Below are positions 9,772-18,310 of a DNA stretch of 64,000 bases, in pieces. The first letter of the stretch is position 1; each line of letters starts with the position of its first letter. The notes beneath the pieces were generated by a model. That model was not told the origin of the DNA and made no database searches. It saw only the letters and a program-made list of their open reading frames with translations. Both the position numbers and the translations under genes were made by a program. The DNA is from Pyxidicoccus trucidator (lineage in GTDB: Bacteria > Myxococcota > Myxococcia > Myxococcales > Myxococcaceae): the NCBI RefSeq assembly GCF_010894435.1, contig NZ_JAAIXZ010000008.1, forward strand, positions 428,432 to 492,431, given 5' to 3'.

Positions 9772-9852
9772 TCACTTCAAGCACTCACTCCCATCAAGAA
9801 GAGTGCAGGGTCCTGGTTGACGGGGCCAAATTCACTGAACCCGGAGGTTCTG

Positions 9853-10041
9853 ATGGCTGCCAAGAAGAAGACCGCCTCGAAGTCCGCGAAGGCGAAGAAG
9901 ACCACCACCCGCAAGACCGCGGGCAAGACGGCCAAGAAGGCGGCGGCCAAGAAGGCCCCTGCCCGTAAGGCCCCGGCCCGCAAGGCCGCCCGCAAGTCCT
10001 CGCGGAAGGCCCCCGCGGCCCCGGCGACCCCGGAGTCCTGA
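9853..10041 (+). CDS. Histone H1-like Lys/Ala-rich protein
   Basis: A 62-residue, extremely basic protein made of Lys, Ala, Arg, Thr and Pro, with KKAPARKAPARKAARK-type repeats similar to the C-terminal tail of eukaryotic histone H1 and to bacterial H1-like proteins. It probably binds DNA without sequence specificity and compacts the nucleoid. GGAGG precedes the ATG at 9853 by a suitable distance. An upstream in-frame start at 9577 lies before the promoter and is rejected. A sigma-70-like promoter lies upstream and a terminator downstream, so it is monocistronic. Confidence 0.85.
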   Translation: MAAKKKTASKSAKAKKTTTRKTAGKTAKKAAAKKAPARKAPARKAARKSSRKAPAAPATPES

Positions 10042-10082
10042 GCAGTAAGAAGTCATGAACGGACGTGAGTTGACGTCCGGTG

Positions 10083-10114
10083 AACGGCTCGGCGAAACCC
10101 GCCGAGCCGTTTTC
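10083..10114 (+). terminator. Rho-independent terminator after H1-like gene
   Basis: CGGCTCGGCG at 10085-10094 pairs with 10100-10109, followed by TTTTCATTT. A smaller 7-bp hairpin (10060-10066/10073-10079) precedes it. The site lies between the H1-like stop codon and the ribosome site of the next gene. Confidence 0.75.
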
Positions 10115-10136
10115 ATTTCTGGCGCAGGAGGGGCCC

Positions 10137-11594
10137 GTGTCGCTGCGTCCCGTGGAGCTGCAGCAGGTGGTGGCGGAGGTGGGAGCAGGCCTCACCGGCG
10201 CCGTGGCCCAGAAGGCGTGGTGCCCGCTCCCCCGGCTGGCGTACGTAGAGCTGCGAGTGCCTGGTCGCTCGGTGGTGCTGTGCCTGTGCGCGGAGGGAGA
10301 CCTGGCGCGGGTGTCGGTGGCGGAGGAGCGCTTCCCCACCCCGGGTGAGCCCGCCCCCTTCCAGCGGTGGCTGCGGCACGAGCTGACCGGCTTCAAGCTC
10401 CAGGCGGCCCGCTACCTCGAGGCGGAGCGGGTGGTGGAGCTCGACTTCGAGCGCGAGGACGCGCGCCGCCGCCTCGTGCTGGAGCTGAGCAGTCCGGGCG
10501 GGCTGCTCATCCTGAGCGACAGCGGCCGGGTGCTGATGCACTCCGGAGAGGGCTTCGCGCAGCGCCGCAACCTCTATCCGGGCGCGGCCTGGACGCCCCC
10601 GGAGCCGCTGCCGCCCGACGCGCTCGCCAAGGCGAAGGGCGCCGTCTCGCGCCTCGTGCCCGTCGAGGGCGAGGACCTTCCCTTCGCCCGCGCCGCGGAG
10701 CGCCTGCTGGGCGCACGGGACAAGACGAGCCGCGCGGAGACCATCCGCCGCCGGCTGGCGCAGCCGTACCGCGCGCGCCTCAAGCGCTCCTCGCGCACGC
10801 TGGAGAAGGTGCGCGTCGAGGCCTCGCGGGGGCCGGACGCGGAGAAGCACCGCGAGCTGGGCGAGCTGCTGGCGCAGAACCTCTACCGCCTCAAGCGCGG
10901 CGTCACCGAGGCCACGCTCACCGCCTATACGGAGGAGGGCACCCGGGAGGTGACGGTGACGCTGGACCCCAAGCGCACGCCGAAGGAGGAGGCGGACTGG
11001 CACTTCCACCAGTACCGGCGGCTCCTGCGCGGCGTGGAGCAGGCGCGCCACCGCGAGGCGGAGCTGGCGCGCGAGGTGTCGCTGGCGGAGAGCGCGCTCG
11101 CCCAGATTGAGCGGATGGACGAGTCCCTGCTGCTGTCGCAGGCGGAGATTCTCCAGCTCCCCACGGCCGGCGAGGCCGCGCAGGAGGGCCGTCCCTTCAA
11201 GGAGTACGTGGGCCACGGCGGGGCGCGCATCTGGGTGGGGCGGGGCTCGGAGGACAACGACACGCTCACCTTCAAGGTGGCGCGGCCGTGGCACCTGTGG
11301 CTGCACGCGCGCGGCGTGCCGGGCAGCCACGTGGTGCTCCCGCTCGAGAAGGGCCAGGAGGTGGCGCAGGAAGTCCTGCTGGACGCGGCGCACCTCGCGC
11401 TGCACCACTCGGGCGCCAAGGGCGAGCCGCGCGGCGAGGTGAGCTACGTGCAGGTGAAGTTCGTGCGCAAGGTGAAGGGCGGCGGGCACGGGCAGGTGAG
11501 CTTCACGCGCGAGAAGACCTTCGTGGTGCGCATGGAGCCGGAGCGGCTGGAGCGGCTGCTCAAGTCGCGCCACGCGGAGGCTCCCGCGTCCTGA
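10137..11594 (+). CDS. NFACT (RqcH/Rqc2-like) protein
   Basis: A 485-residue protein of the NFACT family: an N-terminal NFACT-N-like domain (about 1-180), a central helical/coiled region (about 185-345) and the C-terminal NFACT-R domain with the signature WLHARGVPGSHVVLP (about 398-412) and HHSGAKG. Known relatives bind obstructed 50S ribosome-peptidyl-tRNA complexes and add alanine tails in ribosome quality control. Others were described as fibronectin-binding proteins. The GTG at 10137 with AGGAGGGG upstream is the better start. An ATG at 10080 lies inside the preceding terminator hairpin. The N-terminal half is more divergent than usual, so tailing activity is not assured. Confidence 0.8.
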   Translation: MSLRPVELQQVVAEVGAGLTGAVAQKAWCPLPRLAYVELRVPGRSVVLCLCAEGDLARVSVAEERFPTPGEPAPFQRWLRHELTGFKLQAARYLEAERVVELDFEREDARRRLVLELSSPGGLLILSDSGRVLMHSGEGFAQRRNLYPGAAWTPPEPLPPDALAKAKGAVSRLVPVEGEDLPFARAAERLLGARDKTSRAETIRRRLAQPYRARLKRSSRTLEKVRVEASRGPDAEKHRELGELLAQNLYRLKRGVTEATLTAYTEEGTREVTVTLDPKRTPKEEADWHFHQYRRLLRGVEQARHREAELAREVSLAESALAQIERMDESLLLSQAEILQLPTAGEAAQEGRPFKEYVGHGGARIWVGRGSEDNDTLTFKVARPWHLWLHARGVPGSHVVLPLEKGQEVAQEVLLDAAHLALHHSGAKGEPRGEVSYVQVKFVRKVKGGGHGQVSFTREKTFVVRMEPERLERLLKSRHAEAPAS

Positions 11595-11790
11595 CGTCCC
11601 GGCCGACGTGCCCTCCGGGGAGGGCCGCGCGCGTGGGACGGACATGCGCCTGGTGGCCCGCCGTCTCTCGGCGCGGGCCGCGAGTCCCCCGGAATTGTTG
11701 GGACGAGGGCACGCGGGCGCGGTTGACGGGCTGACGGAGGGGGGGCAGGCAAGGGTCGCCGGCCTTGAGTCCCGGGGCTTGGCGGGTACG

Positions 11791-12687
11791 ATGGGCAGCC
11801 GAGTGACCCCCGAGCACCTCCGCCAGCAGATGTCCTTCTTTCCTCGCGGCATGTCCGCGGCCAATCGCGCCGTGACGGCCGCCGAGTCGCAGCCGCGGGA
11901 GGTGCCGCCCGCTCCCGAGCTCGCGCCGCCGCTGCCCCGCCCTCCGCCGCCGCGCAACCGCGTGGCCGAGGAAGCGCCGCGCATGCTCAACCTCACGCCC
12001 ACGCGTGAGGAGCTGTGGACGCGCGCCGAGGCGCTGGCCTGGAGGCTGAGCGCGGAGCTGGGCATGCCCGTGCGGCTGTCGGTGACGGACAACCGCTCCA
12101 CCATGGTGTCCTTCCGCCGGGGCTCCAGCGCGCTGCAGCTGCGGCTGCACCACATGTTCCTGGACGCGCCCGAGCCGGTGGTGCGCGCGGTGGCGGACTA
12201 CGCCGGCCGGGGCCACCGCGGCGCGGGCGGGGTGCTGGACGAGTACATCCGTGGCCAGCAGCCGCGCATCCGCCAGGTGCGTCGTGAAACGGACGCGGAC
12301 CTCAACCCCCGGGGCCGCTGTTTCGACCTGAAGGCGCTTTACGACGCCGTCAACGACACCCATTTTCAAGGCCTCATCCAGGCCCGCATCGGCTGGGGGC
12401 GGATGCCCCCCCGGCGCCGCCGCAAGTCCATCCGCCTGGGCGTCTACGACCACCAGACGCGCGAGATTCGCATCCATCCGGCGCTGGACAGGCCGGAGGT
12501 GCCGGCCTTCTTCGTGGAGTTCATCGTCTTCCACGAGATGCTCCACCAGCTCTTCCCGAGCAACGCGCGAGGGGGCCGCCGGGTGCACCACCCGCGCGCC
12601 TTCCGCGAGCGTGAGCGGACCTACCCGCACTACGCCGCCGCATTGCGTTGGGAACGGGAGAACCTCGGCGTGCTGTTGCGCGGTTGA
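11791..12687 (+). CDS. SprT-like zinc metalloprotein
   Basis: A 298-residue protein. The C-terminal half shows ALYDAVNDTHF, IRLGVYDH and the zinc motif FHEMLHQLF (HExxH, about residue 252), followed by a distal His-rich stretch (VHHPRAFRERER). This layout recalls SprT/Spartan-like domains. The N-terminal 70 residues are Pro-rich and disordered. Some members of this fold cleave DNA-protein crosslinks, but no substrate can be inferred here. ATG 11791 follows the GC-rich spacer after the NFACT gene. The longer frame from 11608 has no domain content. It lies about 100 bp upstream of pyruvate kinase on the same strand. Confidence 0.7.
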   Translation: MGSRVTPEHLRQQMSFFPRGMSAANRAVTAAESQPREVPPAPELAPPLPRPPPPRNRVAEEAPRMLNLTPTREELWTRAEALAWRLSAELGMPVRLSVTDNRSTMVSFRRGSSALQLRLHHMFLDAPEPVVRAVADYAGRGHRGAGGVLDEYIRGQQPRIRQVRRETDADLNPRGRCFDLKALYDAVNDTHFQGLIQARIGWGRMPPRRRRKSIRLGVYDHQTREIRIHPALDRPEVPAFFVEFIVFHEMLHQLFPSNARGGRRVHHPRAFRERERTYPHYAAALRWERENLGVLLRG

Positions 12688-12788
12688 TGGCTCATCTGCT
12701 CGCTGGCTCATTTACCGTTTTACCGAGCGAAACGCCCCGTGGAGCGTGCTTGACGCGTCCATGAGGTGCACCCATTCTCGCGAGCCCT

Positions 12789-14216
12789 ATGCGAAGAGCG
12801 AAGATTGTCTGCACCCTCGGTCCCGCCAGCCAGAGCCAGGAGATGCTGGAAGCGCTCCTGGAGAACGGCATGGACGTGGCCCGGCTGAACTTCTCCCACG
12901 GCAGCCACGAGCAGCACGCGGAGAACATCGCCAAGCTGCGCGCCGCCTCGCTGAAGGTGCGCAAGGCGGTGGGCATCCTCGGTGACTTGCAGGGCCCGAA
13001 AATCCGCACCGGCCGCTTCGTCAAGGGCAGCACGGAGCTGAAGGAGGGCGGCACCTTCCTCATCACCACCGACGAGACGGTGCCGGGCACGGACGAAATC
13101 GTGTCCACCACGTACCCCTTCCTCGCGGCGGACGTGAATCCGGGAGACCGCATCCTGCTGGACGACGGCCTGCTGGAGCTGAAGGTCCTGGAGACGGACA
13201 AGCAGAAGCTCATCAAGACGCAGGTCATCCACGGCGGCGCGCTGAAGAACAACAAGGGCATCAACCTGCCCGGCGTGGCGGTGCGTGCCGACGCGCTGAC
13301 GCCCAAGGACCGCGAGGACCTGGTCTTCGGCCTCAAGGCGGGCGTGGACTTCATCGCGCTGTCCTTCGTGCGCCAGCCCTCGGACCTGGACGCCGCCCGG
13401 CAGGCCATGGCCGAGGTGGGCCGCACGGTGCCCATCATCTCCAAGCTGGAGAAGCCCGAGGCCATCGCCCGGCTGGACGCCATCCTCGACAAGACGGACG
13501 GCGTCATGGTGGCCCGTGGCGACCTCGGCGTGGAGATTCCCCCCGAGGAGGTGCCGGCCGTCCAGAAGGACATCATCCGGCGCTCCAACCTGCGGGGCCT
13601 GCCCGTCATCGTGGCCACGCAGATGCTGAACTCGATGATTGACAACCCGCGGCCCACGCGCGCCGAGGCGAGCGACGTGGCCAACGCCGTGTTCGACGGC
13701 GCGGACGCGGTGATGCTCTCGGGCGAGACGGCGAGCGGCAAGTTCCCGATTGAGTCCGTGCAGATGATGGAGCGCATCATCCTCGCGGCCGAGTCGTCGG
13801 CGCGGGTGCAGCCTCCGGCGCGCTACATCGAAGCGCCGCTGGGGCTGCCGCAGCACTTCCCGGACGTGATTGCGCGCGTGGCGTGCGAGGCGGCCCGGGC
13901 GAGCGGCGCGTCGCTGATTGCCGCCTTCACCCTGTCGGGCGTGACGGCGCGGCTGCTGGCGCACTACCGGCCGCCGGTGCCGATTGTCGCCTTCAGCCCC
14001 AACCAGGAAGTGCGTCGCCGGCTGGCGCTGCTGTGGGGCGTGGTGCCGCGCGTGCTGGAGCCCATCCAGGAGACGGAGGCCATGGTGCGTCGCGTGGAGG
14101 AGGAGCTCATCGCGAGGGGCCTGGGCCGCAAGGGCGACCGCATCGTCATCGTCTTCGGAGCGCCGGTGGGGCAGCCGGGGAAGATCAACAGCCTCCGCCT
14201 GCACACCATCGGCTGA
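12789..14216 (+). CDS. pyk: Pyruvate kinase
   Basis: A 475-residue glycolytic enzyme converting phosphoenolpyruvate and ADP to pyruvate and ATP. Visible are RRAKIVCTLGPASQS at the N-terminus, ARLNFSHG, GDLQGPKIRTG, the active-site lysine segment IISKLEKPEAI (about 217-227), VARGDLGVEIP for metal and substrate binding, and MLSGETASGKFP. The C-terminal regulatory domain (about 350-475) is complete. It is followed by a strong terminator before the convergent HD-GYP gene. Confidence 0.97.
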   Translation: MRRAKIVCTLGPASQSQEMLEALLENGMDVARLNFSHGSHEQHAENIAKLRAASLKVRKAVGILGDLQGPKIRTGRFVKGSTELKEGGTFLITTDETVPGTDEIVSTTYPFLAADVNPGDRILLDDGLLELKVLETDKQKLIKTQVIHGGALKNNKGINLPGVAVRADALTPKDREDLVFGLKAGVDFIALSFVRQPSDLDAARQAMAEVGRTVPIISKLEKPEAIARLDAILDKTDGVMVARGDLGVEIPPEEVPAVQKDIIRRSNLRGLPVIVATQMLNSMIDNPRPTRAEASDVANAVFDGADAVMLSGETASGKFPIESVQMMERIILAAESSARVQPPARYIEAPLGLPQHFPDVIARVACEAARASGASLIAAFTLSGVTARLLAHYRPPVPIVAFSPNQEVRRRLALLWGVVPRVLEPIQETEAMVRRVEEELIARGLGRKGDRIVIVFGAPVGQPGKINSLRLHTIG

Positions 14217-14246
14217 GCCGGGACGCGTAGCCGGTAGGGCATTGAG

Positions 14247-14283
14247 GAAAGGGGCCGGCGGGAGGTTTCCGCGGGCCCCTTTC
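14247..14283. terminator. Bidirectional terminator between pyk and HD-GYP gene
   Basis: Arms GAAAGGGGCC (14247-14256) and 14274-14283 form a perfect 10-bp stem with an inner GCGG/CCGC extension. The A-rich and T-rich ends give U-tracts on both strands. Confidence 0.75.
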
Positions 14284-14317
14284 GCGCGTCAGGCCTCCAC
14301 CTTCGCGCGTCAGGCCT
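14281..14317. repeat. Tandem 21-bp period duplication across the HD-GYP stop codon
   Basis: The 16-mer TTCGCGCGTCAGGCCT occurs at 14281-14296 and again at 14302-14317. The second copy contains the stop and last codons of the HD-GYP gene, so the end of the gene has been duplicated into the intergenic space. Confidence 0.6.
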
Positions 14318-15881
14318 GCTTCTTGTCGTGCAGGGCGCGGCGGGGAATCTCGGCCTCGACGAAGACGGTGAACAGGGCCTTGTCGAGCTGGCCGGAGTCC
14401 GCCTCGCGCTTGAGGATGTCGAGCGCGAGGGTGTGGGGCACGGCCTTCTTGTAGGGCCTGTCGCTGGCGGTGAGCGCGTCGTAGATGTCGGAGATGGACA
14501 TCATCCGGGACTGGATGGGGATGGCCTTCTCGGCGCGCGGGTAGCCGGTGCCGTCCATCTTCTCGTGGTGCGCGTAGGCGATTTCGGGCACGCGGCGCAG
14601 CGTGCGCGTCCACGGAATCTGGCTGAGGAAGCGGTAGGTGTGCTCGACGTGGCTCTCGATTTCCCGGCGCTCCTCGGGGGAGAGGGTGCCGCGGGTGATG
14701 GAGAGCGACTGGATTTCGCGGGGCAGCAGCAGCGGCTGTGCCTGCCCGTTGGCGTCGTCGAAGCGGAGCTGGCCCAGCTCATGGAGCCGCTCGAAGCCGC
14801 CCTGGGCGAGCACGGTGGGGCGGTTGCAGGTGAGGATGAAGTCGAACACCTCGTCGAGCTGCTTCAGCTCGGTGATGAGGCGCTCCTGCTCCTCGCCCTC
14901 GATTTCGGGGAGATTCTTGTCGCCGCGGACCTTCACTGCCTCCAACCGGCGGCGGTAGCTCTGGAGCTGCAAATCCTTGCGGGCGAGCTGGAAGCGGGCG
15001 CGCAGTCCCTCCAGCTCGTGGGGGTAGAGCTTCTCCGCCTTGACGAGCACCGGCTCGCGCACGCCCACCTTGCCGAAGTCGTGCAGCAGCGACGCGTAGC
15101 GCAGCTCCTGGAGCTCCACGGCGGAGAAGCGCACGTGGGCATGGGGCCCGGTGCTCAGGTGCTCCAGGGCCTGGGCCAGCGTCACGGTGAGGTCGGCCAC
15201 GCGGCCGGAGTGGCCGGCGGTGGTCGGGTCTCTGGCTTCGATGGCGACGACGGAGGCGGAGACGAAGCCCTCGAAGAGGCGGTTGATTTCCTCGTGGAGG
15301 AGGGCGTTTTCAATCGCGCCGGCGGCCTGGGCGCCGAGGGCGAGGAGCAGCTCTTCGTCCTCGGCGTTGAAGCTGCCGCCATCGAGCTTGTTGAGGGCCT
15401 GGATGACGCCCGTCACCTCGCCGTTGGCGTCGCGCATGGGGACGCAGAGGATGGTCTTCGTCTGGTAGCCGCTGGAGACGTCGAACGAGCGGTTGAAGCG
15501 CGGGTCCGAGTAGGCGTCGGGGATGTTGATGACGGTGCCCGTCTGGGCGACCTGGCCGGAGATGCCGCTGCCCACGGGGAGGCGGATTTCGCTCTTGGAG
15601 CCCTGGGCGACCTTGCTCCACAGCTCATTGCGCTCGCGGTCGAGGATGAAGAGCGAGCAGCGGTCCGCCTCGACCACCTTGGTGGCTTCGAAGAGGATGA
15701 GGGGGAGGAGCAGGTCGAGGTCGCGCTCGGCGCTCATCGCCTTGGCGACGTCCAGGATGGACGTGAGCTTCGCCAGGCGGCGGCTCAGGTCGGGAGTAGG
15801 TGACTGGGCGGGCTGGGAAAGCACCGGGGGCGGCTCCGGGTGAAGCGGCCAGCGGCCGCGAGGGCCTCGGGGTTGTAGCAC
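14310..15881 (-). CDS. GAF-HD-GYP c-di-GMP phosphodiesterase with inserted helical region
   Basis: A GAF sensor (about residues 45-195: RCSLFILDRE, GSGISGQVA, CVPMRD) is followed by an HD-GYP domain. The metal site HDFGKVG is at 267-273 and the signature HHEKMDGTGYP at 438-448. In typical HD-GYP domains these lie about 60 residues apart. Here about 110 extra, charged and helical residues (about 290-400) intervene before IESHVEHTYRFLSQ. The domain should hydrolyse cyclic di-GMP or a related dinucleotide under control of the GAF ligand. The first 30 residues are Pro-rich and the GTG start at 15881 is uncertain. Confidence 0.85.
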   Translation of the reverse strand: MLQPRGPRGRWPLHPEPPPVLSQPAQSPTPDLSRRLAKLTSILDVAKAMSAERDLDLLLPLILFEATKVVEADRCSLFILDRERNELWSKVAQGSKSEIRLPVGSGISGQVAQTGTVINIPDAYSDPRFNRSFDVSSGYQTKTILCVPMRDANGEVTGVIQALNKLDGGSFNAEDEELLLALGAQAAGAIENALLHEEINRLFEGFVSASVVAIEARDPTTAGHSGRVADLTVTLAQALEHLSTGPHAHVRFSAVELQELRYASLLHDFGKVGVREPVLVKAEKLYPHELEGLRARFQLARKDLQLQSYRRRLEAVKVRGDKNLPEIEGEEQERLITELKQLDEVFDFILTCNRPTVLAQGGFERLHELGQLRFDDANGQAQPLLLPREIQSLSITRGTLSPEERREIESHVEHTYRFLSQIPWTRTLRRVPEIAYAHHEKMDGTGYPRAEKAIPIQSRMMSISDIYDALTASDRPYKKAVPHTLALDILKREADSGQLDKALFTVFVEAEIPRRALHDKKQA

Positions 15882-15983
15882 GGCCGACAGGGTGGCTGCC
15901 CGGGGGGCCCACCTGCTCGGTCACCTGCTCTTTGGTGGACGTCTGTGGGTACGTTCCCCGCGCCGAGTGACGGGGAGTTGGGT

Positions 15984-16652
15984 ATGAAGCGCCGCATGAG
16001 CCGACGCCCCGTTCGCATCTCTCCCTCGTTGCTGTCCTGTGACTTTGGGCGTCTCGCGGAGGAGGTCCGGGCCATCGAAGCCGCCGGAGCCGATTGGATT
16101 CACGTGGATGTCATGGATGGCAGGTTCGTCCCGAACATCACGATTGGTCCGGTGGTGGTGGAGGCCATCAAGCGGGTGGCGACGAAGCCGCTGGACGTGC
16201 ACCTGATGATTGTGGAGCCGGAGCGCTACGTGGAGGCCTTCGCGAAGGCGGGGGCGGACGTGATGACGGTGCACACGGAGGCGAGCCCGCACCTGCACCG
16301 GACGCTGCAGCAGATTCGGAAGGCGGGGGCGAAGCCGTCGGTGGTGCTGAACCCGGGCACGCCGCTGTCGGCGATTGAAGAGGTGCTGGGCGACGTGGAC
16401 ATGGTGCTGGTGATGAGCGTGAACCCGGGCTTTGGCGGGCAGAGCTTCATCGAGTCCACGGTGGACAAGGTGCGCCGGCTGCGGGCGATGTTCGACGCGC
16501 GAGGGCTGGACACGGACATCGAGGTGGACGGCGGCATCAACGCCGAGACGGCGAAGCGGGTGGTGGACGCCGGGGCCACGGTGCTGGTGGCGGGCAGCTA
16601 CGTCTTCGGGGCGAAGGACTACGCGCAGGCCATCCGCTCACTGCGGCCGTAG
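15984..16652 (+). CDS. rpe: Ribulose-phosphate 3-epimerase
   Basis: A 222-residue TIM-barrel enzyme interconverting ribulose 5-phosphate and xylulose 5-phosphate in the pentose phosphate pathway. Diagnostic segments are ISPSLLSCDFGRL, HVDVMDGRFVPNIT (metal and catalytic Asp), LDVHLMI, SVNPGFGGQSF and DGGINAETA. ATG 15984 has GGGGAG eight bases upstream. The in-frame 15945 start adds 13 residues without family match. It is divergent from the HD-GYP gene and convergent with the receiver protein. Confidence 0.96.
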   Translation: MKRRMSRRPVRISPSLLSCDFGRLAEEVRAIEAAGADWIHVDVMDGRFVPNITIGPVVVEAIKRVATKPLDVHLMIVEPERYVEAFAKAGADVMTVHTEASPHLHRTLQQIRKAGAKPSVVLNPGTPLSAIEEVLGDVDMVLVMSVNPGFGGQSFIESTVDKVRRLRAMFDARGLDTDIEVDGGINAETAKRVVDAGATVLVAGSYVFGAKDYAQAIRSLRP

Positions 16653-16709
16653 GCGCCAGGCGAGGAGCCTGGAGAGGCCGCGCTGGCACAGGGGCGGACC
16701 GCGGAGCGA

Positions 16710-17114
16710 TCAGGCGCGAGCGCGGACGACAGCGGTGGCGAGGCGGGCGACGCGGGTCATGAACGTCGGGTCAAAGGGCTTCACCTCGTAGTCGTCGGCG
16801 CCGAGCTCGAAGCAGACGTGACGGGTGAACTGGTCCTCGACGCCGCTGAGGATGATGACCTTGCAGTCGCGGGTGGCGGGGTCCTGCTTGAGCTGGGCGA
16901 GCAAATCCCGGCCGTCCTGGTGCTGGTTGATGTCCAGGATGATGACGGCGGGGCGGTGCTGACGGGCCAGCTCGAGGACGCGCTCCGAGGTGGTGTCCGA
17001 GATGCACGTCAGCCCGGAGCGCTTCCCCTCGCGCGCGAGCGCGGAGACGATGAGCGGCTCGTCATCGGAGATGAGGACGACGGGGGGGGACGCCATGGAG
17101 TCGTGCTGCTGCAA
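16710..17114 (-). CDS. Receiver-only response regulator
   Basis: A 134-residue single receiver domain: acidic pocket SDDEP (about 16-20), phospho-acceptor aspartate in ILDIN (about residue 60), Ser/Thr switch in IILSG and conserved lysine in VKPFD (about residue 112). There is no output domain, so it probably passes phosphate to a partner or acts by protein contact. The cognate kinase is not adjacent. The TTG at 17114 with an AAAAAGG site or the ATG at 17096 are both possible starts. The coding sequence is otherwise complete. Confidence 0.88.
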   Translation of the reverse strand: MQQHDSMASPPVVLISDDEPLIVSALAREGKRSGLTCISDTTSERVLELARQHRPAVIILDINQHQDGRDLLAQLKQDPATRDCKVIILSGVEDQFTRHVCFELGADDYEVKPFDPTFMTRVARLATAVVRARA

Positions 17115-17278
17115 TGCAGTGTAACCTTTTTAACGAAGCAAGACTTGTTCCTCTCCGGAAGTACCGGAATGTCGGGGAGTTGGGAAGAGGAGAAGCGGGT
17201 CATTCGGGCCATGCGGGTATGTCCGTACCCCGGGCAGGGGAGCAGGTAGGGGGAGGAAGAAAAGGTGATCCGAGGACG

Positions 17279-17307
17279 TTGACTCAGCCGGGCGGCTCGG
17301 GTACTAC
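17279..17307 (+). promoter_or_regulatory. Promoter of tRNA-Pro
   Basis: TTGACT (17279-17284), a 17-nt spacer and TACTAC (17302-17307) resemble sigma-70 elements about 50 bp before the tRNA 5' end. Confidence 0.5.
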
Positions 17308-17357
17308 CGCCCGCGCTTCGCCGGTCCCGAGAAGGAACCACCGGCGGACGGACATAT

Positions 17358-17434
17358 CGGGGAGTGGCTCAGCCTGGTAGAGCACTTGGTTCGGGACCAA
17401 GGGGTCGCAGGTTCAAATCCTGTCTCCCCGACCA
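17358..17434 (+). tRNA. tRNA-Pro (anticodon CGG)
   Basis: A 77-nt cloverleaf. The acceptor CGGGGAG pairs with CTCCCCG, the D-arm contains GGCTCAGCCTGGTAGAGC, the anticodon stem CTTGG/CCAAG encloses loop TTCGGGA (anticodon CGG), and the T-arm is GCAGGTTCAAATCCTGT (the C pairs through to G) with an encoded terminal CCA. Its 3' 27 nt recur exactly at 32362-32388 and partially at 38683-38701, so the gene doubles as an integration target. Confidence 0.97.
17408..17434 (+). repeat. attL-like core: tRNA-Pro 3' end
   Basis: The last 27 nt of the tRNA are identical to 32362-32388, and a shorter degenerate copy starts at 38683. Tyrosine recombinases commonly use tRNA 3' ends as attachment cores. Recombinase remnants lie just beyond each copy. 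Confidence 0.7.
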
Positions 17435-17438
17435 TTCA

Positions 17439-17487
17439 AAGGGCGCGGAATCCTTGGAGAAATCCTCGGTTCCGCGCCCTTCGTTTT
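17439..17487 (+). terminator. Terminator of tRNA-Pro
   Basis: The perfect 12-bp stem AAGGGCGCGGAA (17439-17450) with 17470-17481 is followed by CGTTTT. Confidence 0.75.
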
Positions 17488-17569
17488 CCGGGGTTGGAGC
17501 CCTGCTCACGCCGCGATAGCAGTCCGCTCCATTCCCGCCACTCCATCACCCCCGCTGGTACTCCGCCCT

Positions 17570-17690
17570 CTATGCCCATGTCTGTGGCGTGGGGGCTGCG
17601 GGCAGCCGGTCGAGCGCATCGCTGGGGGCTTCCACAACCAGCTGGCCGTAGGTGTCGGCCGTGAGCCGCAAGTCCGGTGCCAGATGAGGC
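17570..17690 (-). pseudogene. C-terminal remnant of a tyrosine recombinase
   Basis: A minus-strand frame of about 38 codons ending at a TAG (17570-17572) encodes LRLTADTYGQLV. This resembles the box that carries the catalytic tyrosine of phage-type integrases (TxDxYGHL). A TGA interrupts the frame upstream, so only the tail of the enzyme remains. It ends about 135 bp beyond the tRNA-Pro and points toward it, as expected for an integrase next to its attachment site. The match is short and the call is tentative. Confidence 0.45.
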
Positions 17691-17867
17691 GTGACTCACT
17701 CAACGGGCCTACCCGCTTTGTCGGTGACGACTCCAGTTGTGTCTGAGGCCAAGGCTCGCAAGAGAAGCTTCTGAGGGAGCCGCTCCATCCAAGAGGATTG
17801 GCCCTGTAAATGGCCAGCGTTCTCCGCTACCGAGCGTGCCCTGGAGTTCCTGGTGGGTCGAAGGCCA

Positions 17868-18136
17868 GCGCCCTCTTCATCAGCAGCAAGAAGGTGCGGC
17901 AGACCCTGGAGCAGCTGCGCGGACGCGTCGTACTTCACTTCCTGCCGCCCTACTGCCCCCCGGCCAACCGCATTGAGCGCGTGTGGCTCGACCTGCATGC
18001 CAACGTCACCCGCAACCACCGCTGCCGCACCATGAATCAGCTGATGGGACGGGTCCACGCCTACCTCGCCGCACGCAACGTCCAGCGCCGTGCCAGTCCA
18101 TTCCTGCGTCGGGCCGAGCTCAAGCATGCCGCCTGA
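17868..18136 (+). pseudogene. IS630-type transposase C-terminal fragment
   Basis: About 90 residues match the end of DDE transposases of the IS630 type: HFLPPYCPPANRIERVW contains the third catalytic acidic residue, followed by LHANVTRNHRC. The N-terminal helix-turn-helix and the first two catalytic Asp residues are missing, so the copy is dead. The 130 bp between this and the recombinase remnant shows nothing recognisable. Confidence 0.65.
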
Positions 18137-18181
18137 GCCCGTGCGAGAATCCCGATCCTTCGTTTAGTGGCGGCGCGGCTC

Positions 18182-18310
18182 GCAATCTCTGCCCATCCGC
18201 CGGTGCCCGCAGCCCTCGCACGCCTTGGGTACCAGCTCGACGACGTGCTGCACGGCCTCGGGCGGCAGGAGACTTCTCTCATGCTTTTTGTGCCCGGCTT
18301 TGCTTGGTTT
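18182..18310 (-). pseudogene. IS66-type transposase zinc-finger fragment
   Basis: The minus strand encodes GHKKHERSLLPPEAVQH and VPKACEGCGH, the conserved zinc-binding N-terminal segment of IS66 TnpC. Neither the rest of the transposase nor its accessory genes are nearby. A C-terminal IS66 piece on the other strand lies at 41.1-41.4 kb, but the two need not be from one copy. Confidence 0.55.

Noticed and set aside
10080..10136. ATG at 10080 as the start of the NFACT gene
   Set aside because: It lies within the preceding terminator hairpin. The GTG at 10137 has AGGAGGGG at good spacing.
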